DNA of 64,000 bases from Labilithrix sp. (GTDB lineage: Bacteria; Myxococcota_A; Polyangia; Polyangiales; Polyangiaceae), in assembly GCA_019637155.1 (NCBI GenBank), contig JAHBWE010000029.1:44531-108530 (forward strand), given 5' to 3'. Shown here piece after piece: positions 15,888 to 24,096 of this stretch. The notes beneath the pieces are model-generated. The model had not been told where the DNA came from and made no database searches. It saw nothing but the letters and a program-made list of their open reading frames with translations. The first letter of the stretch is position 1. The number at the start of each line of letters is the position of its first letter. A program made the translations under genes and the position numbers.

Positions 15888-17984
15888 TCAGAAGGCCTCA
15901 CCGATTCCGAACGACACTGCGATAGGGATGCCAAGCGGGAAGGTCTCCGGCTCGCGCTCCTCCCGCGTGAGGCCTCCGATCGTCTGGAGCCCAGGAATGC
16001 GGTATCCGACGTCGAGCCGGACCGGCCCGACGGGGGTGTCGTAGCGCGCGCCCGCGCCGCAGGAGAGGTGCGGGTGGTTGAGCCGGATGTTCGTCTGGCG
16101 TGGCGAAACGTCACTCGCGTCGCAGAAGGTGGCCATCGAGAGCGGGCCGTCGACGACGAAGCGGACCTCGGCCGAGGCCTCCCAGATCGAGAAGCCGCCG
16201 GTCGGCGAGCGGCAGTCGAACTCGCCGCCGGGCCCGCAGTCGAGGTTCACGCGCTGGAGCTCGGCGTCGGGCGAGAGGAAGGGCACGAAGTCGTGGGGCC
16301 CGACGCCGCGGAGCGGATAACCGCGATTCGAGGTGGGCCCGCCGGAGAAGAAGCCGCGGAAGAACGTGAATTGATAATCGCGAGTCCGCTCCTCCGATCC
16401 TTCGTAGACGCTGCGCGGGTCCTGGACGCTGCCGCCGTAGTTCTGCGCGAACAAGAACCCGAACGATCCGCGGAGCGCGAGCGTCACGCGCTTCTTCGTA
16501 ATCGGGATATACCCGCGGAGGTCGGGCTGCACCTTCACGTCGCGCGCGCCGCCGCCGAAGGGTCCGCCCGCGACCTGCAGCGTATTGAGGAGGTAAATGC
16601 CTCTTCGCGGGTGGACGCGATCGTTCCGGAGGTCGATCGCGAGGAGGAGCTCCGGATACGAGATCAGGAGCGGCCCGAGGGTGGGGTCTTTTCGGCCGAC
16701 GTAGACGAAGGGCTGCGCGGCCTGGAGGTTGTGCGAGACCGTGCCGCTGAGCCGCCAGATCGTGCGCTCGAGGCCGACGCTGTTGCGCGCCTCGGCGTAG
16801 CCGATGACGGGCTGGTTGGGCGGCGGGTTGGGGTTGAGGAGGAGCGCCTGCGCGCTGATCTCCGGCCGGACGAAGCCGTTCGTGCGCGGCTCGAAGAGGC
16901 CGGGCTGCATGAGCTCGAGGCGGAGCCGGCCTTCGGGGAGGAAGTTGGTCGGCGCGGTGATGTTGTTGACGCGGATCGGGTAGAGCACGATGCCGGGCTT
17001 GAAGCTCACCGAGAAGGTGCGGAGCCCGCCGAAGAAGTTCTTGTGCTCCCAGCCGACGAGGCCGTGGACGTCGGTCTTCAGCGCGTCGAACTCGAAGCCG
17101 CCGCCGAGGCGGATCGTGCGGAGGCGCGACGGCTCCGCCTTGATCCGGATCGGGACGACGCGGTTCGGCGCCGGCGGATCGGGGAGCTCGGGCTTCACCT
17201 CGACCGACGCGAAGACGCCGAGATCGAGCAGCGCCTGCTGCGCGCCGTCGAGGTCGGCCTCGGAGTAGACCGCGCCCTCTTTGAGGTTGGCCGTGCGGCG
17301 GACGCGGTCCTCCGGCAGCGGGCCGAGGCCCTCGATCGTGACGGGGCCGAGGACGCAGGGCGCGCCGGGCTTCACGGTGAGGACGACGTCGGCGCGGTGC
17401 GCGACGAGGTCCACCTTCGCGTCGTTCTCGACCTTCACGTAGGCGTAGCCGCGATCGGTCAGCGTGCGGCGCACCTCGGCGAGGGCCTTGTCGAAGGCCT
17501 CCTGCTCGAAGCGCGCGTCCTTCACGAGCGCGAGGCTCGCCTTCTTCCGCGCGAGGTCGGCGATGTCGCGCGGGACGCCGTCGAGCCCGTCGACGCGCAC
17601 CTCGCGGATCAGGGTCGCGGGTCCTTCCTCGACGACGATCTCGACGCGCGTGTGCTTGGCGTCGACCTCGTAGATGCGTCCCGCGCGCGCATGCGCTTCG
17701 AAGAAGCCGTGCTCGCGATAGACCGCCTCGACGCGCGCGAGGTCGCGCTGGAGCACGTTCCGATCGAAGACGGAGTAGTCGTAGAGGATGCCGCGGAAGA
17801 GGCCGAGGAACTTGTCGCTCGGCGTCGTCGCGATCTTGTCGGTGACGTCGTCGGCGTCGAGCTTGTCGTTGCCGCGGACGGTGACCGCGTCGACGGAGGA
17901 GCGCCCTTCGGGCACGTGTTTGCATCCCGTCGTGAGGAAGAACAAGGCCGCGCCGAGCGCCGCGAGGAAGGACGAGCGGATCAT
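15888..17984 (-). CDS. tamA: TamA/BamA-type outer membrane protein with POTRA domains
   Basis: A 698-residue Omp85-family protein. The ATG at 17984 gives MIRSSFLAALGAALFFLTTGC, a lipoprotein-type signal (lipobox LTTGC), unusual for Omp85 proteins but seen in myxobacterial ones; an in-frame start at 18011 is less likely. Residues about 30-290 hold three POTRA-like units, for example VDAVTVRGNDKLDADDVTD, IREVRVDGLDGVP and CVLGPVTIEGLGPLP. The last ~400 residues are a 16-strand beta-barrel with FRGFFSGGPTSNRGYPLRG, the conserved RGY-type loop-6 motif, and a C-terminal strand PVGPVRLDVGYRIPG. It sits immediately upstream of tamB, as in the two-component Tam system. Confidence 0.93.
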   Translation of the reverse strand: MIRSSFLAALGAALFFLTTGCKHVPEGRSSVDAVTVRGNDKLDADDVTDKIATTPSDKFLGLFRGILYDYSVFDRNVLQRDLARVEAVYREHGFFEAHARAGRIYEVDAKHTRVEIVVEEGPATLIREVRVDGLDGVPRDIADLARKKASLALVKDARFEQEAFDKALAEVRRTLTDRGYAYVKVENDAKVDLVAHRADVVLTVKPGAPCVLGPVTIEGLGPLPEDRVRRTANLKEGAVYSEADLDGAQQALLDLGVFASVEVKPELPDPPAPNRVVPIRIKAEPSRLRTIRLGGGFEFDALKTDVHGLVGWEHKNFFGGLRTFSVSFKPGIVLYPIRVNNITAPTNFLPEGRLRLELMQPGLFEPRTNGFVRPEISAQALLLNPNPPPNQPVIGYAEARNSVGLERTIWRLSGTVSHNLQAAQPFVYVGRKDPTLGPLLISYPELLLAIDLRNDRVHPRRGIYLLNTLQVAGGPFGGGARDVKVQPDLRGYIPITKKRVTLALRGSFGFLFAQNYGGSVQDPRSVYEGSEERTRDYQFTFFRGFFSGGPTSNRGYPLRGVGPHDFVPFLSPDAELQRVNLDCGPGGEFDCRSPTGGFSIWEASAEVRFVVDGPLSMATFCDASDVSPRQTNIRLNHPHLSCGAGARYDTPVGPVRLDVGYRIPGLQTIGGLTREEREPETFPLGIPIAVSFGIGEAF

Positions 17985-18088
17985 CGGGTCGAGCGGCCCT
18001 CGCCAAAGCAAGCCGCAGGCCCATGTCGTCGGCTCGCGTCCCGCGCGGACAAACCTGCGATGGTATGTGGAGTGCTAGTCCGCGCGCC

Positions 18089-18733
18089 GTGCACGTCTCG
18101 CGCTATCGGATGCTCGGGTTCATCGGTGTGGCGATCGCGATGAGTGTGGCGATCGCGTGCGGCTCCACGGTGCCGACGCCGAAGTACACGAGCCACCCGA
18201 CGTCGGCGCTGGTGCAGGTCCCGTATCCGCCGCCGCCCGCGCGCGCGGAGGTCGTGCCCGATCAGGACACCGACGGCGCGGTGTGGATCGACGGCGAGTG
18301 GGTCTGGCAGACGCGACGCTGGGCGTGGCGCGCGGGGCGCTGGGTGGTGCCGCCGAGCGGGGCGCGCTTCGCGCCCTGGACGACGGTGCGCGACGAGGAC
18401 GGCACGCTGTTCGTGGCGACGGGCGCGTGGCGCGCGGCGGACGGGAGCGAGGTGACGGAGCCGGAGCCGCTCGCGAAGGGCAAGCCGCGCGGCGCGTCGG
18501 TCGTCTCGCCGGACGGCGACGAGGTGCCGGTCGGCGCGCCGGCCTCGTCCGCGAACGCGCGCCGCGTCGATCGCCGCGACGCCGCCGCCGGTCGCGACAT
18601 GGAGGCGCTCGACGCGGCGGTGCTCCCGAGCCTCTCGCTCGACGCGGCCGTCACCGACCAGCTGCTCGACGCCTCGCCATCGGAGCGCGCGCCGACGTTG
18701 CCCCGAGCTATGCTCGACGCGAGCACGCCGTGA
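18089..18733 (+). CDS. Hypothetical lipoprotein with WxWxxGxW-type motif
   Basis: A 214-residue lipoprotein. The GTG at 18089 supplies a basic n-region (HVSRYR) before the core MLGFIGVAIAMSVAIAC; ATGs at 18065 and 18110 are alternatives. Residues about 65-100 contain GEWVWQTRRWAWRAGRW, an aromatic WxWxxGxW arrangement found in several small envelope proteins. The rest is Ala/Asp-rich and low complexity, ending in repeated LDA-type segments. The stop overlaps the GTG start of the next small membrane protein, so the two are probably cotranslated. No function assigned; start uncertain. Confidence 0.7.
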   Translation: MHVSRYRMLGFIGVAIAMSVAIACGSTVPTPKYTSHPTSALVQVPYPPPPARAEVVPDQDTDGAVWIDGEWVWQTRRWAWRAGRWVVPPSGARFAPWTTVRDEDGTLFVATGAWRAADGSEVTEPEPLAKGKPRGASVVSPDGDEVPVGAPASSANARRVDRRDAAAGRDMEALDAAVLPSLSLDAAVTDQLLDASPSERAPTLPRAMLDASTP

Positions 18734-18969
18734 AGGACATCATCGTCGTCGGTCTCCTCGTCATCGCGTTCGCGTGGCTCCTCACCGTGCACGCTGCGAT
18801 CGTCTTCGGCCTCGCGAAGAAGCAGCCCCGCTGGCGCGCCGCCGCCGCGCTCTTCGTCCCGGTCCTCGCCCCCTACTGGGCGTGGCACGAGCACATGCGG
18901 GCGCGAGCGGGCATGTGGCTCGGCGGCATCGTGGCCTATCTCGTCGCGCTCCTGCTCGCCTCGCGCTGA
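18730..18969 (+). CDS. Small two-helix membrane protein
   Basis: A 79-residue protein beginning at a GTG that overlaps the previous stop (GTGA arrangement). Two membrane helices are evident: IIVVGLLVIAFAWLLTVHAA (residues ~4-24) and MWLGGIVAYLVALLLAS near the C-terminus. A hydrophobic middle (ALFVPVLAPYWAWHEHM) could be a third. No family recognised. The coding potential is supported by length without stops, the coupled start and the sharp helix pattern. Confidence 0.65.
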   Translation: MKDIIVVGLLVIAFAWLLTVHAAIVFGLAKKQPRWRAAAALFVPVLAPYWAWHEHMRARAGMWLGGIVAYLVALLLASR

Positions 18970-19033
18970 CCGCGTGCGCGCGCTTCGCCGCGGCTCCCGA
19001 GGCCGCGGCGCGCGCGATGCATTCGGGACCGGC

Positions 19034-19288
19034 ATGCGGCGCACGAAGATCCTCACGGCCCTGTTCGGTGTCTCGCTCCTGCTCTCGTCGTCTGCGGTCG
19101 CGCTCGGCTTCGCGCGCGCGCACGTCGAGCCGACCCCCGCGCAGACGCCGCCGTACCCGGGTCCCACGCCGGGCCCGGTCCCGACGCCGCCGCCCTTCCC
19201 GGCGCCGACGCCGGTGCCGACACCGAGCCCGACCCCGACGCCGACGCCTCCTCCTCCGCCTTCGCCGATCCTCGACGCCGGCCGCTGA
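19034..19288 (+). CDS. Small secreted Pro-rich protein
   Basis: An 84-residue protein with a signal peptide (MRRTKILTALFGVSLLLSSSAVALG) followed by a low-complexity tail of PTP/PPP repeats (PTPSPTPTPTPPPPPSP), ending ILDAGR. It is probably an extended exported or wall-spanning peptide. The start at 19034 is chosen over one at 18974 because it places the signal peptide at the N-terminus. No function known; it could be a marginal gene. Confidence 0.5.
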   Translation: MRRTKILTALFGVSLLLSSSAVALGFARAHVEPTPAQTPPYPGPTPGPVPTPPPFPAPTPVPTPSPTPTPTPPPPPSPILDAGR

Positions 19289-19316
19289 CGCTCATCGCAT
19301 CTGCTACGCTCGCTGC

Positions 19317-20171
19317 ATGTCCCGGAAGACGCAGGTCGCGCGCGGTCCGTTCGTCGCCAGCCAGCTGCGCTCGGGCGATCCGTACGAGCTCTCGAACGGA
19401 CACCCGGTGCTCTGCCTGCCGACGGGGCAGCGCGGCAGCACGCGGAACCTCGTCGGCGGCTCGGCGCTCGAGACCGATCCGAAGGTCGTGTCGGGCGGGG
19501 TCGATCTCGGCGTCTCGACCGAGCCAGGGATGCTCCGCGCCCCCGACATCGCGATCGGCACGATCGAGGACAAGCCGGGTTGGTCGGGGACAGCGCCGCC
19601 GCTCGCGGTCGAATACGCCGACGTCGGACAGGACGAGGAGGAGCTGGAGGCCAAGATCGTCGAGCTGCACGCGGCGGGCACGAAGCTCATCTGGGTCATC
19701 CGTCTGAGCGGGCCGCGTCGCGTCGAGGTCCACGAGCGCGGCAAGAAGATGCGCGTCGTCCCCGCGGAAGGAGTCCTCACGGCGCCTGGGATCCTCGAGA
19801 ACCCGGTCCCCGTGACGGTGCTCTACGATCGCGAAGCGGCCCACGAGGCGACCCTCCGCAACCTTCTCCAGCGCAAAGGCTACGACGGCCTCGACGCCGT
19901 CCGAACGGAGGGCCGGGAAGAGGGACGCGTCGAAGGACGGGAAGAGGGACGCGTCGAAGGACGGGAAGAGGGACGCGTCGAGTCGCGCGTGGACACGCTG
20001 CGCGAGAGCATCCTGACCGTCCTCCAGGCACGCGGGATCGACGCGCGCGCGATCTCCGCGCAGATCGCCGCGGAGACGAACGTGACGAAGCTCAAACGCT
20101 GGCTCCTCGCGGCCGCGACCGCCTCCAAAGCCTCCGACGTCATCGCGCCGCGCTCGAAACGCTCTCGCTGA
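19317..20171 (+). CDS. Uma2-family (DUF820, PD-(D/E)XK-like) protein with GREEGRVE repeats
   Basis: A 284-residue protein. The central part matches Uma2-family nuclease-like domains: RAPDIAIG (the PD half-site), PPLAVEYADV (the E-x-V-type position) followed by LEAKIVELHAAGTKLIWVIR (Lys plus the conserved 'K...Y..aGv..vW' helix-strand). Residues ~199-222 are three perfect 8-residue GREEGRVE units from a 24-bp tandem DNA repeat, a charged helical linker also seen in transposon-linked PD-(D/E)XK proteins. The C-terminal ~60 residues form a helix (DTLRESILTVLQARGIDARA). Uma2 genes are abundant in myxobacteria and cyanobacteria, but their cellular role is unsettled. A second family member lies at 26809. 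Confidence 0.8.
   Translation: MSRKTQVARGPFVASQLRSGDPYELSNGHPVLCLPTGQRGSTRNLVGGSALETDPKVVSGGVDLGVSTEPGMLRAPDIAIGTIEDKPGWSGTAPPLAVEYADVGQDEEELEAKIVELHAAGTKLIWVIRLSGPRRVEVHERGKKMRVVPAEGVLTAPGILENPVPVTVLYDREAAHEATLRNLLQRKGYDGLDAVRTEGREEGRVEGREEGRVEGREEGRVESRVDTLRESILTVLQARGIDARAISAQIAAETNVTKLKRWLLAAATASKASDVIAPRSKRSR
19912..19982 (+). repeat. 24-bp in-frame tandem repeat (three units)
   Basis: Three near-identical 24-bp units (starting at 19912, 19936 and 19960), differing by one base in the first and at the end of the third, encode GREEGRVE each time. Because the unit is a multiple of three, slippage would change linker length without frameshift. Confidence 0.9.
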
Positions 20172-20216
20172 CATCCTCTCGCTGTACCAGGACGGCGCGC
20201 TCCCGCGCTGAGCGCC

Positions 20217-20483
20217 TCAGGTGCAGACGCGCTGGCTCGTGCAGACGTCGCGGTAGATGCACGTCGTTCGACCGTACGACGTCGTGCAGATGCGCTGCGG
20301 GACGCAGCGATTGACGTAGGTGCAGACCGGCGTGCGCGTGCAGGTCACCTCGCTGCGGCAGACCCGGCGTCCGGCCTGGTACCAGCAGACCTGCGTCGTC
20401 CGGCAGTCGGCCTCGGCCACGCGCGGCGCCGCGACGAGCGCGACGCCGCCGAGCACGAGGATGACGGCGATGCGGCGGAGCAT
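20217..20483 (-). CDS. Small secreted Cys-rich protein
   Basis: An 88-residue protein: signal peptide MLRRIAVILVLGGVALVAAPRVAEA, then a 63-residue mature region with ten cysteines in a regular spacing (xxCxxxxVC motifs such as CRTTQVC, VTCTRTPVC, IYRDVC, SQRVC). An even Cys count and many Thr/Arg/Val residues suggest a disulfide-bonded extracellular peptide. The start ATG overlaps by one base the stop of the solute-binding lipoprotein upstream (TGATG), so it is probably translationally coupled. No family recognised. Confidence 0.75.
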   Translation of the reverse strand: MLRRIAVILVLGGVALVAAPRVAEADCRTTQVCWYQAGRRVCRSEVTCTRTPVCTYVNRCVPQRICTTSYGRTTCIYRDVCTSQRVCT

Positions 20484-21346
20484 CAGAGCCACCTGCGATG
20501 GATGTGAGCGAGCCGGCCCGTGCGCGCGAGGTCGGCGAGCGCCTTGTCGACGGCGGCGAGGAGCTCCGGGTGACCGTTCGGCACCGCCGCGACGTACGAC
20601 TCCGCGCCGGGCGCGACGGTCTTGGTGACGGAGTACGGCTTCGTGACGCTCCGCACGAGCTGATCGGCGATCGGGCGATCGGTCACGAGGTAGTCGATCT
20701 CCTCGTTGTCCATCGCGTACGCGACCTCCTGGTAGGTCGTGAACACGCGCTCGGTGCCCTTCACGTCGGCGGGGAGCTCGCTCGTCGTGCCGGCGACCTT
20801 CGCGATGACGGGGACCTTGCGCGTGATCTTGCCGGCGGCGAGGAGGACCTTGTCCGTCTTGAGGTACGGCTTCGAGAGCCCTACCTGACCGGCGCGCTCC
20901 GCGGTGTGCGAGAGCGACGCGACGAGCACGTCGCAGCCGTCCTCTTGCAGGCGCTTGATGCGCTCCGGCGCCGAGACCACCGTCCAGTCGATCTTGAGCG
21001 GCTGCTTGTAGTCGATGCTGATCTGCTCGACGAGCGCGCTCGCGAGCTCGACCTCGAGCCCTTGCAGGCCGGTGGAGGAGAACGAGCCGAACGGCGCGAC
21101 GTCGGCGCGCACGCACACGCGCACGTGGAGCCCCTTGATGATGCGGTCGAGCGCGGAGCCGTCGGGCGCCTTCTGCGTCTCGGTGTCGAGATCGAAGAGC
21201 GGCGTGTCGCCAGTGAGCGGAGCGGGCGCGGCCGCCGCCGTCGTCGAGGCGATCGGCGGCGTAGCGTCCGCCTCTGCCTTCTCCTTCGACCGATCGCAGC
21301 CGAGGAGCGTCGCCCCGACGAACAACAACGTGATGATCCTCTTCAT
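20483..21346 (-). CDS. Extracellular solute-binding lipoprotein (SBP family 3)
   Basis: A 287-residue lipoprotein; ATG 21346 gives MKRIITLLFVGATLLGC with lipobox LLGC and a GGAGG ribosome site just upstream (CCTGGAGGATGG). The body matches family-3 periplasmic amino-acid-binding proteins: VRVCVRADVAPFGSFSS, GLEVELASALVEQI, CDVLVASLSHTAERAGQVGLS, DYLVTDRPIADQL and an ending LARTGRLAHIHRRWL. No permease or ATPase gene adjoins it; the next gene downstream is a Cys-rich secreted peptide. It may act as a sensor or scavenger for polar amino acids or related solutes. Confidence 0.88.
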   Translation of the reverse strand: MKRIITLLFVGATLLGCDRSKEKAEADATPPIASTTAAAAPAPLTGDTPLFDLDTETQKAPDGSALDRIIKGLHVRVCVRADVAPFGSFSSTGLQGLEVELASALVEQISIDYKQPLKIDWTVVSAPERIKRLQEDGCDVLVASLSHTAERAGQVGLSKPYLKTDKVLLAAGKITRKVPVIAKVAGTTSELPADVKGTERVFTTYQEVAYAMDNEEIDYLVTDRPIADQLVRSVTKPYSVTKTVAPGAESYVAAVPNGHPELLAAVDKALADLARTGRLAHIHRRWL

Positions 21347-21542
21347 CCATCCTCCAGGCCGCCCGATCGATTCGAGAACGGCGAGGCCCGACGTTGCAGG
21401 CGCGAGGCCAACCCGCCGTCGCGCGACGACACGAGCGATCACGCAGAGATGGGCGCGCGCGCCGACCGCGGTTGTGCGTCGATCCGCGCTCCGTTGTGCA
21501 CCTCTCCGCGCTTCGCGCTTCGCCCCCGATGAACGGCGCGCG

Positions 21543-22517
21543 CTAATTACCTTTCTCGCGGAGCCTCTTCCGCAGCGCGAGGGTCGCGGTGCGTTGCTTC
21601 GACTTGTCGACCTGGGTGCTGCGCTCTCGCGCGAGCTTGCGCCACGCCTCGAGGCGCTCCGGCGCGAGGTCGCCCGCCGCGACCGCCTCGCGCACCGCGC
21701 AGCCGGGCTCCGACTCGTGCGCGCAGTCGCGATAGCGGCAACGGGCGGCGTGCGAAGCGACGTCGTCGAACGCGTCGTCGACCTCGCCGCCGGGGAGCCA
21801 CGGCTTCAGCTCCCGCATCCCCGGCGTGTCGATGAGCAAGCCGCCGCCGGGCACCGCGAAGAGCTCACGCCGCGTGGTGGTGTGGCGGCCGCGGCCGTCG
21901 TGCGCGCGCACCGCGCCCTCGAGCTGCGCGTCACGGCCGAGGAGCACGTTCACGAGCGCCGACTTGCCCACGCCCGACGAGCCGACGAACGCCACCGTCA
22001 TGCCGCGCGGGATGCGCGCGCGGAGCTCGTCGAGGCCCGCGCCCGTCTTCGCGCTCGTGACGAGCGAAGGCGCGAGCGCGTCGGTCGTCTCGACGTCGGC
22101 GCCGAGATCGGACTTGCTGAGGACGATCTGCGCCTCCGCGCCGCCGGTCGCGATCGCGACGAGGTAACGCTCGAGCCGCCGCAGGTTCCAGTCCTCCGCC
22201 GACGTGACGACGAAGACGCGATCGACGTTCGCCGCGATCGCCTGCGGCTCGGAGCGATCGCCCGCGGCCTGGCGGAGGAACACCGTCCGCCGCGGGAGCA
22301 CCTCCTCGACCACGTCCTCCGTCGCGCCGAGGAGCACGAAGTCGCCGACCGCGACGCCGCCGTCGATGCGGAGGAACCGCGAGCGGAGGCTCGCCTGCAC
22401 CGGGCCCGCGGTGGTCCACACGTCGACGCGGACCGCGTGCACCGACGCGACGCGCGCGGGCCGCCGGCCGTCGTCCGGCGCGGGGCCGGGGAAGCCGAGC
22501 TCCTCGAGCGTCACCAT
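21543..22517 (-). CDS. rsgA: Ribosome small subunit-dependent GTPase RsgA
   Basis: A 324-residue circularly permuted GTPase that checks late 30S subunit maturation. An N-terminal OB-fold (residues ~15-85) precedes the GTPase motifs in permuted order: G4 VLSKSDL, G5 TSAKTGAG, G1 GSSGVGKSALVN, G2/switch region with RGRHTTTRRELF and G3 DTPGMRE. The C-terminal zinc site is CRYRDCAHESEPGC with a further His/Cys in its loop, and the protein ends in a basic helix (LRKRLREKGN). The start at 22517 is chosen because the upstream extension (to 22637) is purely Arg/Ser low complexity. Followed by ~200 bases of apparently empty intergenic DNA before the next gene on the same strand. Confidence 0.96.
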   Translation of the reverse strand: MVTLEELGFPGPAPDDGRRPARVASVHAVRVDVWTTAGPVQASLRSRFLRIDGGVAVGDFVLLGATEDVVEEVLPRRTVFLRQAAGDRSEPQAIAANVDRVFVVTSAEDWNLRRLERYLVAIATGGAEAQIVLSKSDLGADVETTDALAPSLVTSAKTGAGLDELRARIPRGMTVAFVGSSGVGKSALVNVLLGRDAQLEGAVRAHDGRGRHTTTRRELFAVPGGGLLIDTPGMRELKPWLPGGEVDDAFDDVASHAARCRYRDCAHESEPGCAVREAVAAGDLAPERLEAWRKLARERSTQVDKSKQRTATLALRKRLREKGN

Positions 22518-22527
22518 CACGCCGCCA

Positions 22528-24096
22528 TCACGAGGGCGGGAGCACGACGTTCGACTTCGCCTCGATCTTGTAGGCGAGGACGATCTCGCGCGTCGCGTGC
22601 GGCGCGATCGAGACGTCGAACGTCGCGAAGCCGTCACGCGCGTCGAACCGCATGTCCTTCGTTCGCTCGAGCGTGATCTCGACGTCCTCGACCTCGCTCA
22701 CCGGGACGCGCTCGACGACGGAGAGCCCCTTCGCGCTCGACGAGAGGTTGGAGACGTAGAGCGTGACCTCCCGCTCCACGTGCTGCGTGCCGGAGATCGC
22801 GGTCGTCTTGCGCTTCTCCGTGACCTTGCGCCGGACGCGGAGCCCGTCGTCGACGCCGAAGCCGAGCTCGAACGGCTCGCCCGCGCCGACGAGCTCGGTC
22901 TTCGCCTTCCCCACGATCTCCGTCTCGCGGCCGACCGTGACCGGCCCCGCGAGGAGCGGCCCCGGCCCCGGCAGCGTCCCGTTCGCGCGCAGGTGCGTCG
23001 CGGACCCGAGCTCCGGGAAACACACGCGCTCGACCTTGCACGACACGACCCGCGCGCCGATCTCCACCCGCACCGGATGCCCGTCGCTCGCGATCGTCGC
23101 CGGCGAGCGGCCGTCGAGCCACTGCGCCTCGCCGCCGTCGTCGACGCCAGGCATCTCGTCGACGTCCCGCGTCCCCCGCGCCGCGCCGGCGACGTCGATC
23201 GCTTGATCGCGCGCCTCGACGACGACCTGTCTCCGCTCCATGTCCGACTTCTTCCGGCTCACGAGCACGTCCTCACGGAGGTGAGGCGCCGACGCGCTGC
23301 GCGCCGGCCGCGCGGTCGAGAAGCGGCAGCGGACGTCCTTCCAGGTCTCGCCCGTCGCCTGCCAGACCGTCGCGTACGAGGTGATCGTGATTTCACCGGC
23401 CGTACCGTCGGCATTCCGCGTGAGCCGCGCAAGGTGCTCCGGCCGCCAAAGTGCGCACGGCGTCCGATAGGTCACCTCGATCGCGACCTCCCGCTCGTCC
23501 GGCGCGACGATCTCGACCTCGGCGAACGCGGAGTACCGCGGCGTCCGCTGCCGAGCTTGTTCGAGCCGAACCTCGACCCGCGCGAGCTCGTCCCGCGCCT
23601 CGTGCTTCTGCGTTCGCTGCGCGGCGTAGGCGTCGAGGAGCTGGGTGTGCTCTGCGTCCAGCGCGGCGTACGCGCGCTCGAGCTCCTTCGCCGCCTCGCC
23701 CGCGCGGGACGGCACCGCCGCGACGGAGCCCACCCACAGCCCCAGCATCGCCGCGACGCGCGCGCCCTCGACGTGCGCGTTCGCCTGCGCGCGCTCCGCC
23801 CGCCCGAGCCGCTCCCGCGCGAGGGCGACCTCCTCCTCCAGCGCCGTCACCTCCGCCGCGCTCGCCGCCGCGACGTCCTCCACCGTGCGCCGCACGCGGC
23901 TGTAGACGACCTCGACGCCGCTCGCCTTGCAGACGAGGCTGCGATCGTCGACGAGGAGCGTGATGCCGTGCGCGTGCACGCGCGATCGCCCGGCCGGCAC
24001 CTTGCAGCGCACGACGCGCACGACCTCGGCGCGGTCTTCGAAAAATGTGATAGCCGAGACCTCGCTATCCGCCCGCGTGATAGTGCTCTCAGCCAC
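22528..24096 (-). CDS. DUF4139 (mucoidy inhibitor MuiA-like) protein, first copy
   Basis: A 522-residue protein. The N-terminus (residues 10-110) has the DUF4140-type strand pattern ITFFEDRAEVVRVVRCKVPAG. A long coiled-coil follows (about 80-175, rich in E/A/R) and then the DUF4139 beta domain (about 175-522) with VEVTYRTPCALWRPEHL and the C-terminal VVERVPVSEVEDVEITLE and IVLAYKIEAKSNVVLPPS. No signal peptide is visible, unlike the E. coli YfaA/MuiA relatives. It overlaps the next, larger DUF4139 gene by 8 bp. Role unknown; family members are often linked to envelope polysaccharide control. Confidence 0.85.
   Translation of the reverse strand: MAESTITRADSEVSAITFFEDRAEVVRVVRCKVPAGRSRVHAHGITLLVDDRSLVCKASGVEVVYSRVRRTVEDVAAASAAEVTALEEEVALARERLGRAERAQANAHVEGARVAAMLGLWVGSVAAVPSRAGEAAKELERAYAALDAEHTQLLDAYAAQRTQKHEARDELARVEVRLEQARQRTPRYSAFAEVEIVAPDEREVAIEVTYRTPCALWRPEHLARLTRNADGTAGEITITSYATVWQATGETWKDVRCRFSTARPARSASAPHLREDVLVSRKKSDMERRQVVVEARDQAIDVAGAARGTRDVDEMPGVDDGGEAQWLDGRSPATIASDGHPVRVEIGARVVSCKVERVCFPELGSATHLRANGTLPGPGPLLAGPVTVGRETEIVGKAKTELVGAGEPFELGFGVDDGLRVRRKVTEKRKTTAISGTQHVEREVTLYVSNLSSSAKGLSVVERVPVSEVEDVEITLERTKDMRFDARDGFATFDVSIAPHATREIVLAYKIEAKSNVVLPPS

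Noticed and set aside
11383..16044. Long plus-strand open frame opposite tamB
   Set aside because: Antisense shadow with Arg/Asp/Leu-biased composition and no domains.
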